Shown here piece after piece: positions 33,553 to 43,964 of a stretch of 64,000 bases of DNA. Numbering within the stretch: the first letter of the stretch is position 1; each line of letters begins with the position of its first letter. The stretch comes from Adiantum capillus-veneris (taxonomy: Eukaryota; Streptophyta; Polypodiopsida; Polypodiales; Pteridaceae): assembly GCA_014529385.2 (NCBI GenBank), contig CM043949.1, forward strand, positions 114,393,477-114,457,476, in the 5' to 3' direction. The translations under genes were made by a program, and so were the position numbers. The notes under the pieces are model-generated. The model ran no database searches. It saw only the letters and a list, made by a program, of their open reading frames with translations, and was not told the DNA's origin.

Positions 33553-34495
33553 TTAACTCCATAGGAAGACATCTTTATGGATGACCTGTTGTAGAGGGAG
33601 AATCACCTGAGAGAGCAAGTGAATGAACCTGCACAAATACCTTACCTTCTGAAGGAAAGAGACCAATTGCTTAGTTGTGATGGGTGATGACAAAGATACT
33701 AAAGCTTGAATCTTGCTAGGGTCAGTCTCAGTTCCCTTTGCTGAAATTACATGGCCAAGAAGAGAGACCTTGCTTTCACCAATGTGACACTTATCTATGT
33801 TAAGCTGGCCAGCCAAGGTTTGCAACCTAGCCAGGCCATCATAGACCTTGCTCAAATGGAGGGAGCAAGAATTGTAGATGTGAAAATCATCTATGAAAAC
33901 TTGTATTGATTTATCAAAGTATGGCTAGAAGACAAAAGTTACATAGCATTGGAATGTGGCCAGAGCATTGGTTTAGGCCAAAAGACATCACTTTGTAAGC
34001 AAAACATCACCATGGTGTTATGAAAGTTGTCTTTTTATGGTATTCTTATGCAATGCTAATTTGAAAGTAGCATGAGTAGCCATCACATACTGTGTAGCGC
34101 TCATGACCTACTACCTCATTGAGAATCTCCTCTTGGAATGGAAGGGGAAAATGATCCCTCTGTGTTACTACATTGAGAGGTTTGTAGTCTACACAAACCC
34201 TCCACTTACCGTTCTTCTTTGGTGTGACTACTACTGAAGAGACCCACTCTGAGTCCTCGACGGGGTAAATTAAACCTGTCTGTAGCAAATTCCTTACCTC
34301 TTTGAGCAGTGCCTCTTGCTGAATTACTCCAAGCCTTCTGAGATTTTGCACTACAGATTTACTTCCTTCCTTGAGTCTTATGCAGTGTTGTACCACTGTG
34401 ATCTTGTCATAACCATCAATGAAGAGTGTGGTGGAGTTACCTAGCATAGAGGTATATTCTTCTCTCTCTTCACTAGTTAACTCATTGAAGAGCAT
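33553..34495 (-). pseudogene. pol: Reverse transcriptase of E2, frameshifted
   Basis: ORF 34495-34046 holds the fingers and first palm motif: IYPVEDSEWVSSVVVTPKK, RVCVDYKPLN, DHFPLPF and VCDGYSCYFQI with Asp 138 present. The middle palm (MSFGLNQCSG) is in a shifted frame, and FIDDFHIYN with both Asp residues is read at about 33898-33860 in frame with the thumb ORF (33855-33553). YPVEDS and DHFPLPF are marks of Tat/Athila RTs rather than chromoviruses. Confidence 0.85.
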
Positions 34496-34505
34496 TTGAT
34501 GTTAC

Positions 34506-34733
34506 TTACTTGTATCCACCAAGGGTTGCATACCCGATGTTCTCTTGGTTCTTCGGTGGTGTTTTAGATCGTGTTAATCTTTTTGGGTCTTTGAGGATGA
34601 CTCCAATCACTTTGATGCTACTATCGCTCTCTTCAGTTGTTGTCATCTCTTCTCTTGATGTGGTCAAAGAGTCACTAATGAACTCATCTTCCGATGCCTC
34701 CAAGATCATGTTGTGTTGCTTTCTAGTCTTCAT
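34506..34733 (-). pseudogene. Protease-RT linker of E2
   Basis: An acidic, serine/threonine-rich stretch (EDEFISDSLTTSREEMTTTE) matches E1's linker (EDEFSSGDSSTTLEEES). The frame is shifted relative to both neighbours. No domain. Confidence 0.55.
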
Positions 34734-35290
34734 ATGGACTTCCCTTTAGAATCCTTCATCTGGATCATTCCGGTAATCCAGTCTTGCTTAGCCTCCATAG
34801 CCATGAGCCATGGTATTCCAAGAATGATATGGTAGGCCTCCTCTTTGTGAGGCATGACAAAAATGTATACCTCCACTTTTGTGTTAAATGCCTTCACTTT
34901 GACTGCATTCACAATGCCTACGCACTTCACTTTGACGTTATTTTCCATTTTAGCTCGGCAGGGTGCCAGGCTACTTACCTCTAGGCCTAGATGGTGCATC
35001 ATTTTCTCACTCATGATGCATATCTGTGCACCACCATCTATGTAGACGTTTGAGATATGATGCTCCTTGATGTGGGAATCCATGATAGGTAGGATGTCCT
35101 CAAGATTCCTCCTCGAGATATCCCCAGCTATCTTTGCTCTTGACTTTCTAGTACGTACCATCTTTATCAATTGTCTCCTCATTCTTGGTGCAAGATGGAG
35201 TAATTGGGGCCAGGTTATCTTTGGACCCTGCATCAATACATCTTGAACTAGGTCATATGGTTTAGCATACTCACCTAGTGAAAAATCCAC
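34730..35290 (-). pseudogene. Aspartic protease of E2
   Basis: VYIDGGAQICIMSEKMMHHL has the active Asp, and IILGIPWLMAMEAK is the second conserved motif. It continues in the same frame as the gag C-terminal ORF, so gag-protease was one reading frame here. The 187-codon size covers the whole domain and the approach to it. Confidence 0.8.
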
Positions 35291-35332
35291 AATGGCGATC
35301 TTCCATCAAGGCTTACATACCTGCTTGCTAGA

Positions 35333-35947
35333 CTATCCTTTTTCTTTCATCTTCTCCTTCCTTTGAGAGTCTTCTTCCTGCCTGGCACGCTTCACCCCCA
35401 TAGCATCCACCTCCTCTACTTTTTCTTTTCTTTTCTTCTTCTCTTTCATTAGCTCTTCTACCTTTGCCTTCCCTTTAGCTTCCAAGCTAATGACACTCAT
35501 TGCTCGATTTCCAGCAGGTGGTGGAGGTAGTGGTGGAATGAGAGTTTGCGATGGTGGTGGTGGTTGTACTGGTGGTCGAAGGATTTGGACTGGTGGAATC
35601 GGCCCTGGTTGCTTGGGTGGTGGTGGTCTTTCCCTTGGTGGAGAGATTTGATTCTGTCTTCCTTCTCTATTGAAGTTTTTCCATGGGTAGTAATACATGC
35701 CATGACCGTCCTCCCCACAATTGTAGCAGCGGTATTCTTGGTTTTGCCTTTGTTGTCCTCTCCCTTGCTCTGGATTTTTGACATGTGCATGCCCTTGCTG
35801 CACCAAATGCACGGATAGACTTTCAAGCTGACTAGTGATGCGGCTCAACATGTCTTGCTGCTCTTCTGATGCCTCTTGTGGTTGAGTTCTCTGAGCGGCT
35901 GTTGTAGTCACTGGGGTTAGTCGGACTGAGATCAATTCCTCTGACAC
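35333..35947 (-). pseudogene. gag: gag C-terminus and zinc knuckle of E2
   Basis: CYNCGEDGHGMYYYP is a CCHC knuckle in which the fourth ligand is Tyr; E1 keeps the Cys. A Pro-rich stretch (PPVQILRPPVQPPPPS) and a Lys/Glu-rich tail follow, as in E1. The frame is offset from the N-terminal gag, so at least one frameshift lies near 35950. Confidence 0.75.
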
Positions 35948-36468
35948 GTTGAGTCTTGCTTACATGTGCAGCTTCTTGTCTTTAAGGCAGGCCACTTCCA
36001 CTGCCAACTCATACGTTGCAGGGAATCTCCCCTTCACCTTCTCTTTAAGTGTGACCACAGGACAACAATGAAACGGTCCTTCTTTAGGAAATTAGGTGCT
36101 CCTTCACCTTCCTCCAATGAGGCAACCCATCGCTCCCACAAATCCAAAAAATTTGATTTGTAAGTGGCCTAGCAAACCTCCTTGTTTTAATTCTGTCGTA
36201 GCTACCATAACTTTTCTAAGGTTGTGCCTCCACCAAACCTCTTCACAAAGGCAGCACGTAGTACGTCCCATGCATTCTTGGTAGCTTGGGGCAAAGCATT
36301 GTACCAAGACTTGGCCTCTACTTTCATTAGTAGAGGAAATATTCATAGTCGTGAGACATCATCATCCTTGTTGGAAACCACACAAGTGATATCAAAGTCA
36401 TCCAGAAAGTCTCTTGTGATGTATTCTCCCTTTTTCCCACTAAATGTGGAAAAAGAGACACTTACCAT
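35948..36468 (-). pseudogene. gag: gag N-terminus (capsid) of E2
   Basis: Starting at the ATG at 36468-36466 the frame reads MVSVSFSTFSGKKGEYITRD and FLDDFDITCVV, then a stop (CGA to TGA type) after VSRL. It goes on as IFPLLMKVEAKSWYNALPQ, matching E1's IFPLLMKVEARSWYNALAQ. Overlapping ORFs on the plus strand are shadows. Confidence 0.7.
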
Positions 36469-36603
36469 GGTGGTAAATCAATGACCAAGAAATTACAAAC
36501 CTTTTTATTTTATTATTATATATATATATATATATATATATATCTCACAAATGACTCAACGACTTATAACAGCTTTGCTACTGGGTTGATTGGGTGGATA
36601 GAT

Positions 36604-36837
36604 TTAAAACAATATAAAAATTGAGGTATTGAAAGAGTGGTGGTAATCCAACACGGGGAGGATAATAGGGTTTGGGGAGCTAAGGATCTCTCCTATCACC
36701 GCAACACCAAACATATATTCAATCTTCTGTTGGTAGAATATTTTTCTATCTACATATATATATACATGCATGTGTTGCAGAAACCTAAAACGAAAGGCGG
36801 TTGGTCCATTATCCATGATGCACAGAGTGTAGAGCAC
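36604..36837 (-). pseudogene. Conserved pre-gag segment of E2
   Basis: DRKIFYQQKIEYMFG...ILP...SFNTSIFILF matches E1 8880-9020. It ends 135 bp before the gag ATG, close to E1's 97 bp. The first half runs through a (TA)n stretch and is not conserved. Confidence 0.4.
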
Positions 36838-36978
36838 TTACTTGCACCCTTACCATGGCGGTGTTGATAAATCGGCACATCCACAGGAGGTCATCGCCCT
36901 TCATAGGCTCCATCTTCCCTTCGTCATTCAGTATGTATGGTGTGATGGCGACACGTTTGACTACTCTTAGCCTTTTAG

Positions 36979-37236
36979 CTAGTAGAGCATTTGCAAGTAA
37001 TTACCATAGTCATCTTGTTGCATGAAATCCACTCCATTTAGTTGTAACTCATCTCTGGCCCACTCGGTTTCACCCGTGGTGGATAGTTTCTTCAGGATGA
37101 GCTGTACGGGGAGAGGAGGAAGACCCTCTACTCGCCCTCCAAAGCAGCGAGGACAATAGCCAAACCACTCCTCTCTAGGACATGGGAACCTTCTTACCAC
37201 TTCTGCTTTGGGGTTGCTGAAGTGGACTGGAAGCAC
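36979..37236 (-). CDS. Unknown 85-codon ORF in the pre-gag region of E2
   Basis: Contains FGYCPRCFGGRVEGLPPLP with a CPRC pair that may be half of a zinc site, then an acidic end (QDDYGNYLQ). No match found in E1. It may be a piece of a longer ORF1 that once spanned 37822-36604. Confidence 0.3.
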   Translation of the reverse strand: MLPVHFSNPKAEVVRRFPCPREEWFGYCPRCFGGRVEGLPPLPVQLILKKLSTTGETEWARDELQLNGVDFMQQDDYGNYLQMLY

Positions 37237-37378
37237 TCACATGCGTCGTGAGAATCAATAGGCGATCTTTCGCTACTTCACTTTGGACGACCTACTTTTT
37301 GGCAAACTAGGCACGATTTTGCTTCCCGAACTTGAAGCACTCATGTGGTTTAGTGTTCTTCCTTTGGGGTGATGTGAT

Positions 37379-37822
37379 TCATGAGTGGCCTAGCCCTTCC
37401 TTTCCTTTGGCATGAGCAGCTCCTTTTGGCCACTTAGGAGCAGAGGCTATACCTTTGCTTATAGATTCCTTGGAGAAGAGAGGCCTCTGAAAACTTTTTC
37501 CTTCCTTGATATGGACAACCTCTTCGCAATGGATGTCGATGTAGAGAATTTCCTCTTCTTCTTTACCTCCGTTGACGACACTCATTGATAGAGTGTGGTG
37601 GGCGACGATAATGGGAGCAGACTCTACAGCCCCCCCTTGGGTGGCTCTTGATTTGCGGTTAGAGTGAGAGATGCCAGACGGAGAACTTACCTCTTGCATG
37701 TTTACGACAATGTATTCTTGCAACAGCACTTCGATGAAGGCGATCAGTGCTTCTTCAATCTCCTCCTCCTTTGTTCTCCAATTGGAGAATTCTTTCAGCC
37801 ATTCGTCCATGATTGATGACAC
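37379..37822 (-). CDS. Pre-gag ORF1 of E2 (147 codons)
   Basis: Open from ATG 37822 to 37379, starting 42 bp after the primer-binding site. It begins MSSIMDEWLKEFSNWRTKEEE and is acidic, then Ser/Lys rich. E1's copy aligns across its length but has a frameshift, so E2 shows the intact frame of this part. No recognised domain; membrane segments and signal peptide are absent. Extra pre-gag ORFs are known in Ogre-type Tat elements, but I cannot show homology to them. Confidence 0.5.
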   Translation of the reverse strand: MSSIMDEWLKEFSNWRTKEEEIEEALIAFIEVLLQEYIVVNMQEVSSPSGISHSNRKSRATQGGAVESAPIIVAHHTLSMSVVNGGKEEEEILYIDIHCEEVVHIKEGKSFQRPLFSKESISKGIASAPKWPKGAAHAKGKEGLGHS

Positions 37823-37864
37823 GCATCATTTCAATCTTGTAAACGGAAGGTTTTTGATAAAGCC

Positions 37865-37882
37865 TCCTCTATGGGGGCACCA
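37865..37882 (-). other. Primer-binding site of E2
   Basis: TGGTGCCCCCATAGAGGA on the minus strand, two bases after the LTR, as in E1. Confidence 0.75.
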
Positions 37883-37884
37883 AG

Positions 37885-38334
37885 TGACAAGTGCAAAGTG
37901 CAAAATGGACCCCGACGGGCCTCAACACCATGACCGTACACGCTGAGCTATTCACGAGAAATGAATAGGGGACACCACCTAGCTTTGAGCGGCTAGGACA
38001 CGAACAATGGTGATTTAAAATAGCACAAATACTACACATCATAGATAGATAGAGAGAGAGAGAGACATATGTGATGAAAACCCCTCGGGATGTGAGGGAA
38101 ACTTGATTCAACGTGATATTTACAAAAACCTTAGTTTCACCGAAATGGCGACTCTGGTGATAGAGAGAGATAGAGAGATGGAGAGAGATAGTGAGCTTAT
38201 AGTGCATTCTCTAGAGGAAATTCCATAAGCACGGAGATTCTACTCTTGTTGTGTGGCGACCCTTGGAGTCAGGGTGTGTGCATGGATACCTTCTCAAGTG
38301 CTCACTCCCAAGTGCCCCCTGATAGTGACCTCTT
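37885..38334 (-). repeat. 5' LTR of E2, U5-proximal part
   Basis: Matches 29248-29725 of the other LTR (TGACAAG, stem-loop, AG run, gatgaaaacccctcggga). It ends in CCTCTT, the duplication flanking E5. Confidence 0.85.
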
Positions 38335-39933
38335 TGTAGCATTTAATGGCCTAAAAACTTGTGTGTAGCGGAAATTAGCATGAACATAGTGGGCATTTCA
38401 GTAGAATAAATTCCTAATGAGAATTACAAGAGTGCTTGGGTGGAGAGAGCAACAAAAAGCATAACACCTAGTTAGATAGCATGAACAATCCTTTCAAAAG
38501 AGAGAGAAATTAAGCTATTGACAACAGTTGAGGACCGGATTTGCATGGAGCCGGTCCCCCCTCCAAAAGGCTTTGTATTATGGTTTCTCCCATCAAGAGA
38601 GACATTGTACAATACAATTCTTTGTGTTCTCTCACGACTAGCTAGTGCAACGAAGATGAAAGCTTCATGCACTAAGCAAAACACTTAGCAAACACAACAT
38701 CAATTATCCCCGGTCTCAGACCCGGTCTCAGACCCAAGACCTCACACACCTTCAAAGATGGTGAGAGCTAGCAGGGTATGAGAGTAGATTGAGAGGAACA
38801 AGGAGTATTCTTATGAGAAAGATGTACATCTCCTCACATAATCACTCATATTAGCATAGCTTAGCTTAGTGATTAGCATGGTAGAGGAGATGAGCATGCA
38901 TTGAATCTTGGCTCTTGGTTGGATTTGCATCACAAATCCAAGAGTTGTTCGTGTAGGACTCCCTTCTCACAAGCTTGGAGTAGGTGGTAAGCTTTCCATT
39001 AAAGCTTGAGAAGGAGAGAGAGTCTTCTTTACTTCACACATAAGATTGTGTGAGTGTGTGTGTGATAATGCCTTGCAAAAATCAGCCCCCTCTCTGTCTT
39101 GGGCGACCCCTCTTGCTATTTGCTTCTGCTATCCTCTCATTGGACCTCCGTAGGGCTAGCCAATGACAATTAAGCAGCATAAGTGATAGCCTTCTCACAT
39201 GTGTCCCCCTTTCCCCTTTTGTGAGAGCTTTAGGTAATTTAATAATTCAACTAAGCTCTCATTGGACCCCTTTGCTTCCTGGCCAATAGGAATCAGGCAA
39301 GCCATTGGGTTGCTGAATGCTTACTGGACCCCTTGGGAGACTGGCCAATAGTCTTCTAGAGGACTTAATTCTCATTGGTTCTTTTATTAAGTGTTTTCAA
39401 ATTGATTAAACTAGATTTACTCTAGCCTAATGCTCATTGGTCCACCTCCAAGGACATCCAATAGAAATTGGGTACACCTTGTGGGCATCTAGGCTAGGGA
39501 GCTGACATGTGTCCCTCATTCCCTTTGTGTAAATGGAGCTTGTGTGTGTGTGTGGATTTCTCTCTCATCCCCTACAAGCAAGGCTCGTCCCCTCCTAAGT
39601 AGGGATGTGTAAAGACTTTTTTGGACACACACAAAGCATCCAATTCCCCTATGGTTGACCTTTGGACACAACCTTTGAATTTTGGAACCTTAGCATTTTG
39701 GAAGTCTTAATGCATCGAACCTTAGGGTATTTTTAGCCCATTTTTGCACATGGCTCTTTTGCAAATGGCCCCCCCTTTGGATCCCAATTTTCGCTCCTTT
39801 GGATCCCTACTGTGGCCGGTCTGCTAGCTTAACCAATATTCTAGCTTTTTCTCCCCTGGCACTTCCCCATATGAAATGATCAGTTTAACATGAGAAAATC
39901 ATTTAGGAGAATTAGATATTGATTATTATGACA
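38335..39933 (-). repeat. 3' LTR of E5
   Basis: Plus-strand ends TGTAGCATTT and TTATGACA. It matches 52887-54477 with few differences by eye. It is related to E6's LTR through the stretch ttgaggaccggattt..tggagccggtcccc. Confidence 0.88.
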
Positions 39934-39950
39934 TTACCTCTCTCTTGAAA
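39934..39950 (-). other. Polypurine tract of E5
   Basis: gatttcaagagagaggtaa on the minus strand, directly before LTR start TGTCATAA. E6 has the same tract with one change. Confidence 0.75.
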
Positions 39951-40275
39951 TCATAGTCGTCCTCGACTATGGTGTAGAGAAGATAAAGCATATTCATGAG
40001 TCCGGGTATAGGATCCCTATGTTACCCTACGACATCATTCCACAATGGATGACTAGTCCATTTGGTTCTTGAGAGCTTGAGGATGCCGCAAGCATGTCTA
40101 TACATTAGTCCTATCAATCTTCCATAGTAGAGTGACAAGATCTACTTGGTGTTTGGGAGACGTCGTCTCCGCAAAGTTGATCTAAGCATGCATACTACAT
40201 TTTTGTGCACAATAAAGAAAAAGAGAGTCTTATAAGACAAAAACTTTGCTCATTTTTAACATTTTGTACATTTGC

Positions 40276-40901
40276 TTACTCTTGGGAAGCATTGTAAGAA
40301 TTGACAAGGTTTAGGTTATCCTTTGATTGTATGCCTTGCATCCATCTAGCATATTCAAAAGGATAATTCTTAAACTTAATAAGATATTGTCGGATAGTCT
40401 TACCGCCTCTTAGTACCTTGTCTTCATGTCGGAGAATGGACTAGGGCTGCAGCACCTCCTCTTGGTCCTCGATCTCCAGAGGGTCTTCAGTAGTTGGTTC
40501 TTGAGGTGGCTCTCCTTTGAAAGGCTTTAATAGGCTCACATGGAAAGCATTGTGTATGAGCCAATGATTGGGCAACTTGAGTTGATAGGCCATCTCATTG
40601 ATTGGCCTAAGAATCTGGAAGGGACCATAGTACCTTTTTGCTAGTTTAGCATAGTACTTTTGGTGTCCCGTAGGATTCTTGCCCACCTCATTTGTTTGTC
40701 GGAGAGCTTAGTTTGCGTCATGAAGTACTTAAGACTTTGGTGATCTGCTCGCAGAATGAAAGGAGTCCCCAATAAATAGTGCTTCCATGAGTCTAAGGCA
40801 TGTAGAACTGTAAGGAGTTCCTTTTCATATGTGCCTAGAGCTTGCTCAACAAGGTCGAGCCTTCGACTTTCATAGCCTATGGTGTGCCCTTCTTGGAGCA
40901 A
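40276..40901 (-). pseudogene. pol: RNase H fused to integrase C-terminus and chromodomain in E5
   Basis: RNase H (AIGYES..-type [41 protein letters not shown]) runs straight into integrase C-terminal sequence ([30 protein letters not shown]) at about 40683. Compared with E6, the rest of RNase H, the zinc finger and the whole DDE core are missing. A stop at about 40441 precedes a chromodomain-like end (RHEDKVLRGG...YLIKFKNYPFEYARWM), which marks chromoviruses. The chromodomain would guide insertion into marked chromatin. No active integrase can come from this copy. Confidence 0.85.
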
Positions 40902-40940
40902 AACAGCTCCAAGGCAATCACAACAAGCATCACATTGGAC

Positions 40941-41768
40941 CTAAAATGGTTTTGAGAGATCCGGTAGTGTAAGCACAGGTTGAGAGATAAGCTTTTCGAA
41001 AGCATTGTTCTCCTTAGCAGACCATGCATACCTAACGCTTTTCTCTGTTAGGTCATGTAATGGTCCCTCAATTGGGGAGAACTTTTCTATGAAGCGTCTA
41101 CAGTATGCACACATACCTATAAAGCTTCTTAGTTCATGAAGATTCTTTGGTTTAGGACATTCTTTTATTACCTCTAACTTTGATGGATCCATTTGGATGC
41201 CATCTTGAGAGATAATGTGACCTAAATACTGAATCTCTTGCAAGAAAAATTCACTTTTCTTTCGATTAACATATAGTTTATTCTCTCTTAAAACTTGAAA
41301 TATTACCTGGAGGTGTTGCTTGTGTTTGTCTAATGAATTAGAGTAGATGATAATATCATCAAAGAACACTCCAGTGAAGGTTCGATGAGACCTGGACAGC
41401 TTCTTCATCAAGCGGTTGAATGTGGCTGGTGCATTGGTCAAGCCAAAAGGCATGACAATGTATTTGTAAAGACCAAATGTAGTGCGAAATGCGGTCTTTA
41501 CAATGTCTTGATCACCTATCCTTATTTGATGATAGCCACTTTTTAGGTCAATCCTACTGAAGTAGGTTGATCCTTGTAGCTTATCAAATAGGTCTTCTAC
41601 CCGTGGAACGGGAAACCTATTCTTGATAGTGATCCTATTTAGTGCTCTATAGTCGACACACATACGATATGTGCCGTCTTTCTTTTGCACTAATAGCACA
41701 TGTGAACAAAATGGAGATGAGCTAGGCCTAACCATGCCCTTCTCAACTAACTCATGCACTTGCCGCAT
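40941..41768 (-). CDS. pol: Reverse transcriptase of E5, open frame
   Basis: A 275-codon open frame covers the complete RT. It has CVDYRALNRITIKNRFPVP, YFSRIDLKSGYHQI with Asp 74, MPFGLTNAPATF, GVFFDDIIIYS with Asp 137-138, the thumb (QYLGHIISQDGIQMDPSKL) and the start of RNase H (LTLPDLSKPF). All three catalytic Asp are present. It copies element RNA to DNA. The start is not real: the ORF is part of gag-pol and is closed upstream by a stop in the linker. This is the best-preserved RT in the window. Confidence 0.85.
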   Translation of the reverse strand: MRQVHELVEKGMVRPSSSPFCSHVLLVQKKDGTYRMCVDYRALNRITIKNRFPVPRVEDLFDKLQGSTYFSRIDLKSGYHQIRIGDQDIVKTAFRTTFGLYKYIVMPFGLTNAPATFNRLMKKLSRSHRTFTGVFFDDIIIYSNSLDKHKQHLQVIFQVLRENKLYVNRKKSEFFLQEIQYLGHIISQDGIQMDPSKLEVIKECPKPKNLHELRSFIGMCAYCRRFIEKFSPIEGPLHDLTEKSVRYAWSAKENNAFEKLISQPVLTLPDLSKPF

Positions 41769-41935
41769 AATCTCCTCTTGTTGAGCTTGATAAACTCTAT
41801 AAGGAGGTTTGTTAGGCGGTGAACTTCCTGGAATAAGTTCAATTGCATGGTCATCATTACCTCGTTTAGGAGGTAGCTCACAGGGATGTCGTCAATAAAA
41901 ACATCTTGAAACCCCTCGAGAAAATTGGATAACTC

Positions 41936-42400
41936 TTATTCCTTTTGGTTGCTTTTATTTTCTTTTGCTAAAGCATTAGGTTCATTTTGAGAATCTTTAA
42001 CAAAAATCATGTACATGGAAATAGAGCTCTTTATTGACTTGTTGAAAGCTGGTGTATGTACAATGGGGATAGTGTTACCCATTTCCTTAGCATCTATATA
42101 CATATCTTTTTCCCTGAACAGCCAGGCGATCAAACCATGGTGCCCCTAGGATTACATCCTCATGCTGGAGAGGAGAGATAAAGAAGTCCTCTTTGTCCAC
42201 ATAGCTTTGGACTTGAAGCCTCAAATTCTCGATTAAGGGAGTGACTAAAGCTTCTTGCCCCTTGAAAGCACTGTCCGTGGGTAGGAAATCTCCCATCTCA
42301 TAGGCTTGTATGCCTGGCTTGGTGGCCAACTATATAGATATAAAATTGTGAGTAGAACCAGGGTCAAAGAGAATAAAAGCATCATGTTCTCTTACCTTTC
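41936..42400 (-). pseudogene. Protease and linker of E5
   Basis: AFILFDPGSTHNFISI (active Asp, with D-P-G) is at the end of the gag ORF, EDVILGAPWFDRL is in ORF 42329-42087, and the linker (FVKDSQNEPNA) is in ORF 42133-41936. The pieces are in different frames because of small indels. E6 has the same motifs in one frame. Confidence 0.8.
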
Positions 42401-43963
42401 CCCAAGCATGGCATAGAGGAGATCCTTTGTGATGAGTTTGGTGAGTCTCCTCCTCTTGGATTTCAATCAAGGTAGCTCTAGGAGGATCTTGGCGGTTGTT
42501 CTTTCGGGGACAAGCACGGTACGCATGCCCTTGTTCACCGCACTTGAAACACTGGTTATCCTTGCGATAATGCTCAAGCTCTTCAGGAGAGAGTTTATTT
42601 TTACCTTTATAAACTCCCTTCTCTTTAGCTTTGTTGGAGTTGCCCTTAGGAGACTTTTGGACATTGTCCTTCCCCTTAGGCTCGTTGGAACCCTTGTTTT
42701 CCATGGGCTTATTATTTCTTTTAGCCCCCGTTTGGAAATTGATTCGAGAGGCCACCATAGTATGGTGTATTACCGCCGATATGGTACGTGGCCTTTGGGA
42801 GTTGACATACTCCGCCATTTCTTCGGTTAAGCCCGCACAAAATTGTTGCTTTTGCTCTCCAAAATCCAACTTTTTGAAGACAGTGGCTTTGAGTTGTAGG
42901 TCCCAAAACTTGTCTACATATTTGTGGATAGATTCATAGGGACAGACCTTTAAGCTTCGCCATCCGGTGAGTAATTTGTCTTTGGCATCAGTGGCCAAAA
43001 ACTGCTTCATAATGGAAGATCTTAAAGCTTTCCATCTTCGCGGAGCTTCACCGTTGGCTCGTAGGCTAGACCACCATTGTCTGGCAGACTTTGAAAGTGC
43101 ATAGCTACATGGTGTAGCTTAGAGGACTCCGTAAAGACCTCATCTCCAAACGCCGCATCAAATTTCTGGATAAAGGCCAAGACTTTGTCCGTAGCACCAA
43201 AGGTACCATCATAGGTAAGGAAAAAGATACTCTTCCCTCCCTCTTTGAACTTCTTCAGCTTGGACGAGCTCTTCCATGTGGCATAGGATTTCCTATGGAC
43301 TCTTCTTTTTGATGGTTCAAAGGTTGCACCATCACTTTCTTCAGAAGGTGAAGAATTTGAAGAAGGTGGAGAAGAGGGTGACCTCTATCTCTCCTTTTTC
43401 TTGTCTTGATCTTCGTCGTCTTCACCATCACTTTCATAAGAGGAAGGGGATGAAGAAGATGGAGAAGAGGGTTTCCTCTTTCTCTCCTTTTTCTTCTCTT
43501 GCTTTTAATCATCCCTCTTTGAATTATGGTGTGGAGAAGGGTGCGATGGTCTTCTCCGCTTTGGTGGTGATGGAGAGCGTTTAGCCCGCCGCCGTCTTCA
43601 TGGAGCCATCTCTGTTGATGTGGCGGGAGACTCACTTCTTTCTCCTCCCTTCGGTGGAGGCTCTTGAGTTCTCCTTTGGGAAGGATATGCATCATCAAGA
43701 AGTAAATTCTTGAGCCCTTCGTATGGATTCTCTTCTTCTTATCGAATCGGAGAGAGACCTCTTTTGGAAGTCTCACAAGGAGGCTTCCTAGGTGTTCTCT
43801 CGTCATGGTGGTGAGCTTGGAGAATCCCATGAGCACGGAGCTGCCGTTGCACTTCACTTTGGAGAGATGGCTTGTTGAAGCCTAGAAACAAGATAGTTAA
43901 CAAGCATCGGAGCATCATTAGTAGCTTGCTCATTAGCAAAATCAAAGTTATCAACATTAATTT
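42330..43963 (-). pseudogene. gag: gag of E5, after the E6 insertion
   Basis: From the E6 junction the frame resumes with NVDNFDFANEQ, then VNYLVSRLQQA, an Arg/Ser-rich region, and, after breaks near 43250-43010, the capsid (SIHKYVDKFWDLQLKATVF, FCAGLTEEMAEYV). The knuckle CFKCGEQGHAYRACP keeps all four ligands. The first ten codons (MADNSKESEI) lie at 52479-52450 on the other side of E6. The RS-like basic region differs from the knuckle and may bind RNA. Confidence 0.8.
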
Positions 43964-43964
43964 G

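Noticed and set aside
42429..42939. Plus-strand ORFs over E5 gag
   Set aside because: Antisense shadows of the gag frame.
43255..43857. 200-codon minus-strand ORF rich in Arg/Lys/His/Leu
   Set aside because: It is an out-of-frame reading of E5's Ser/Arg-rich gag segment; the homologous E6 frame supports another phase.
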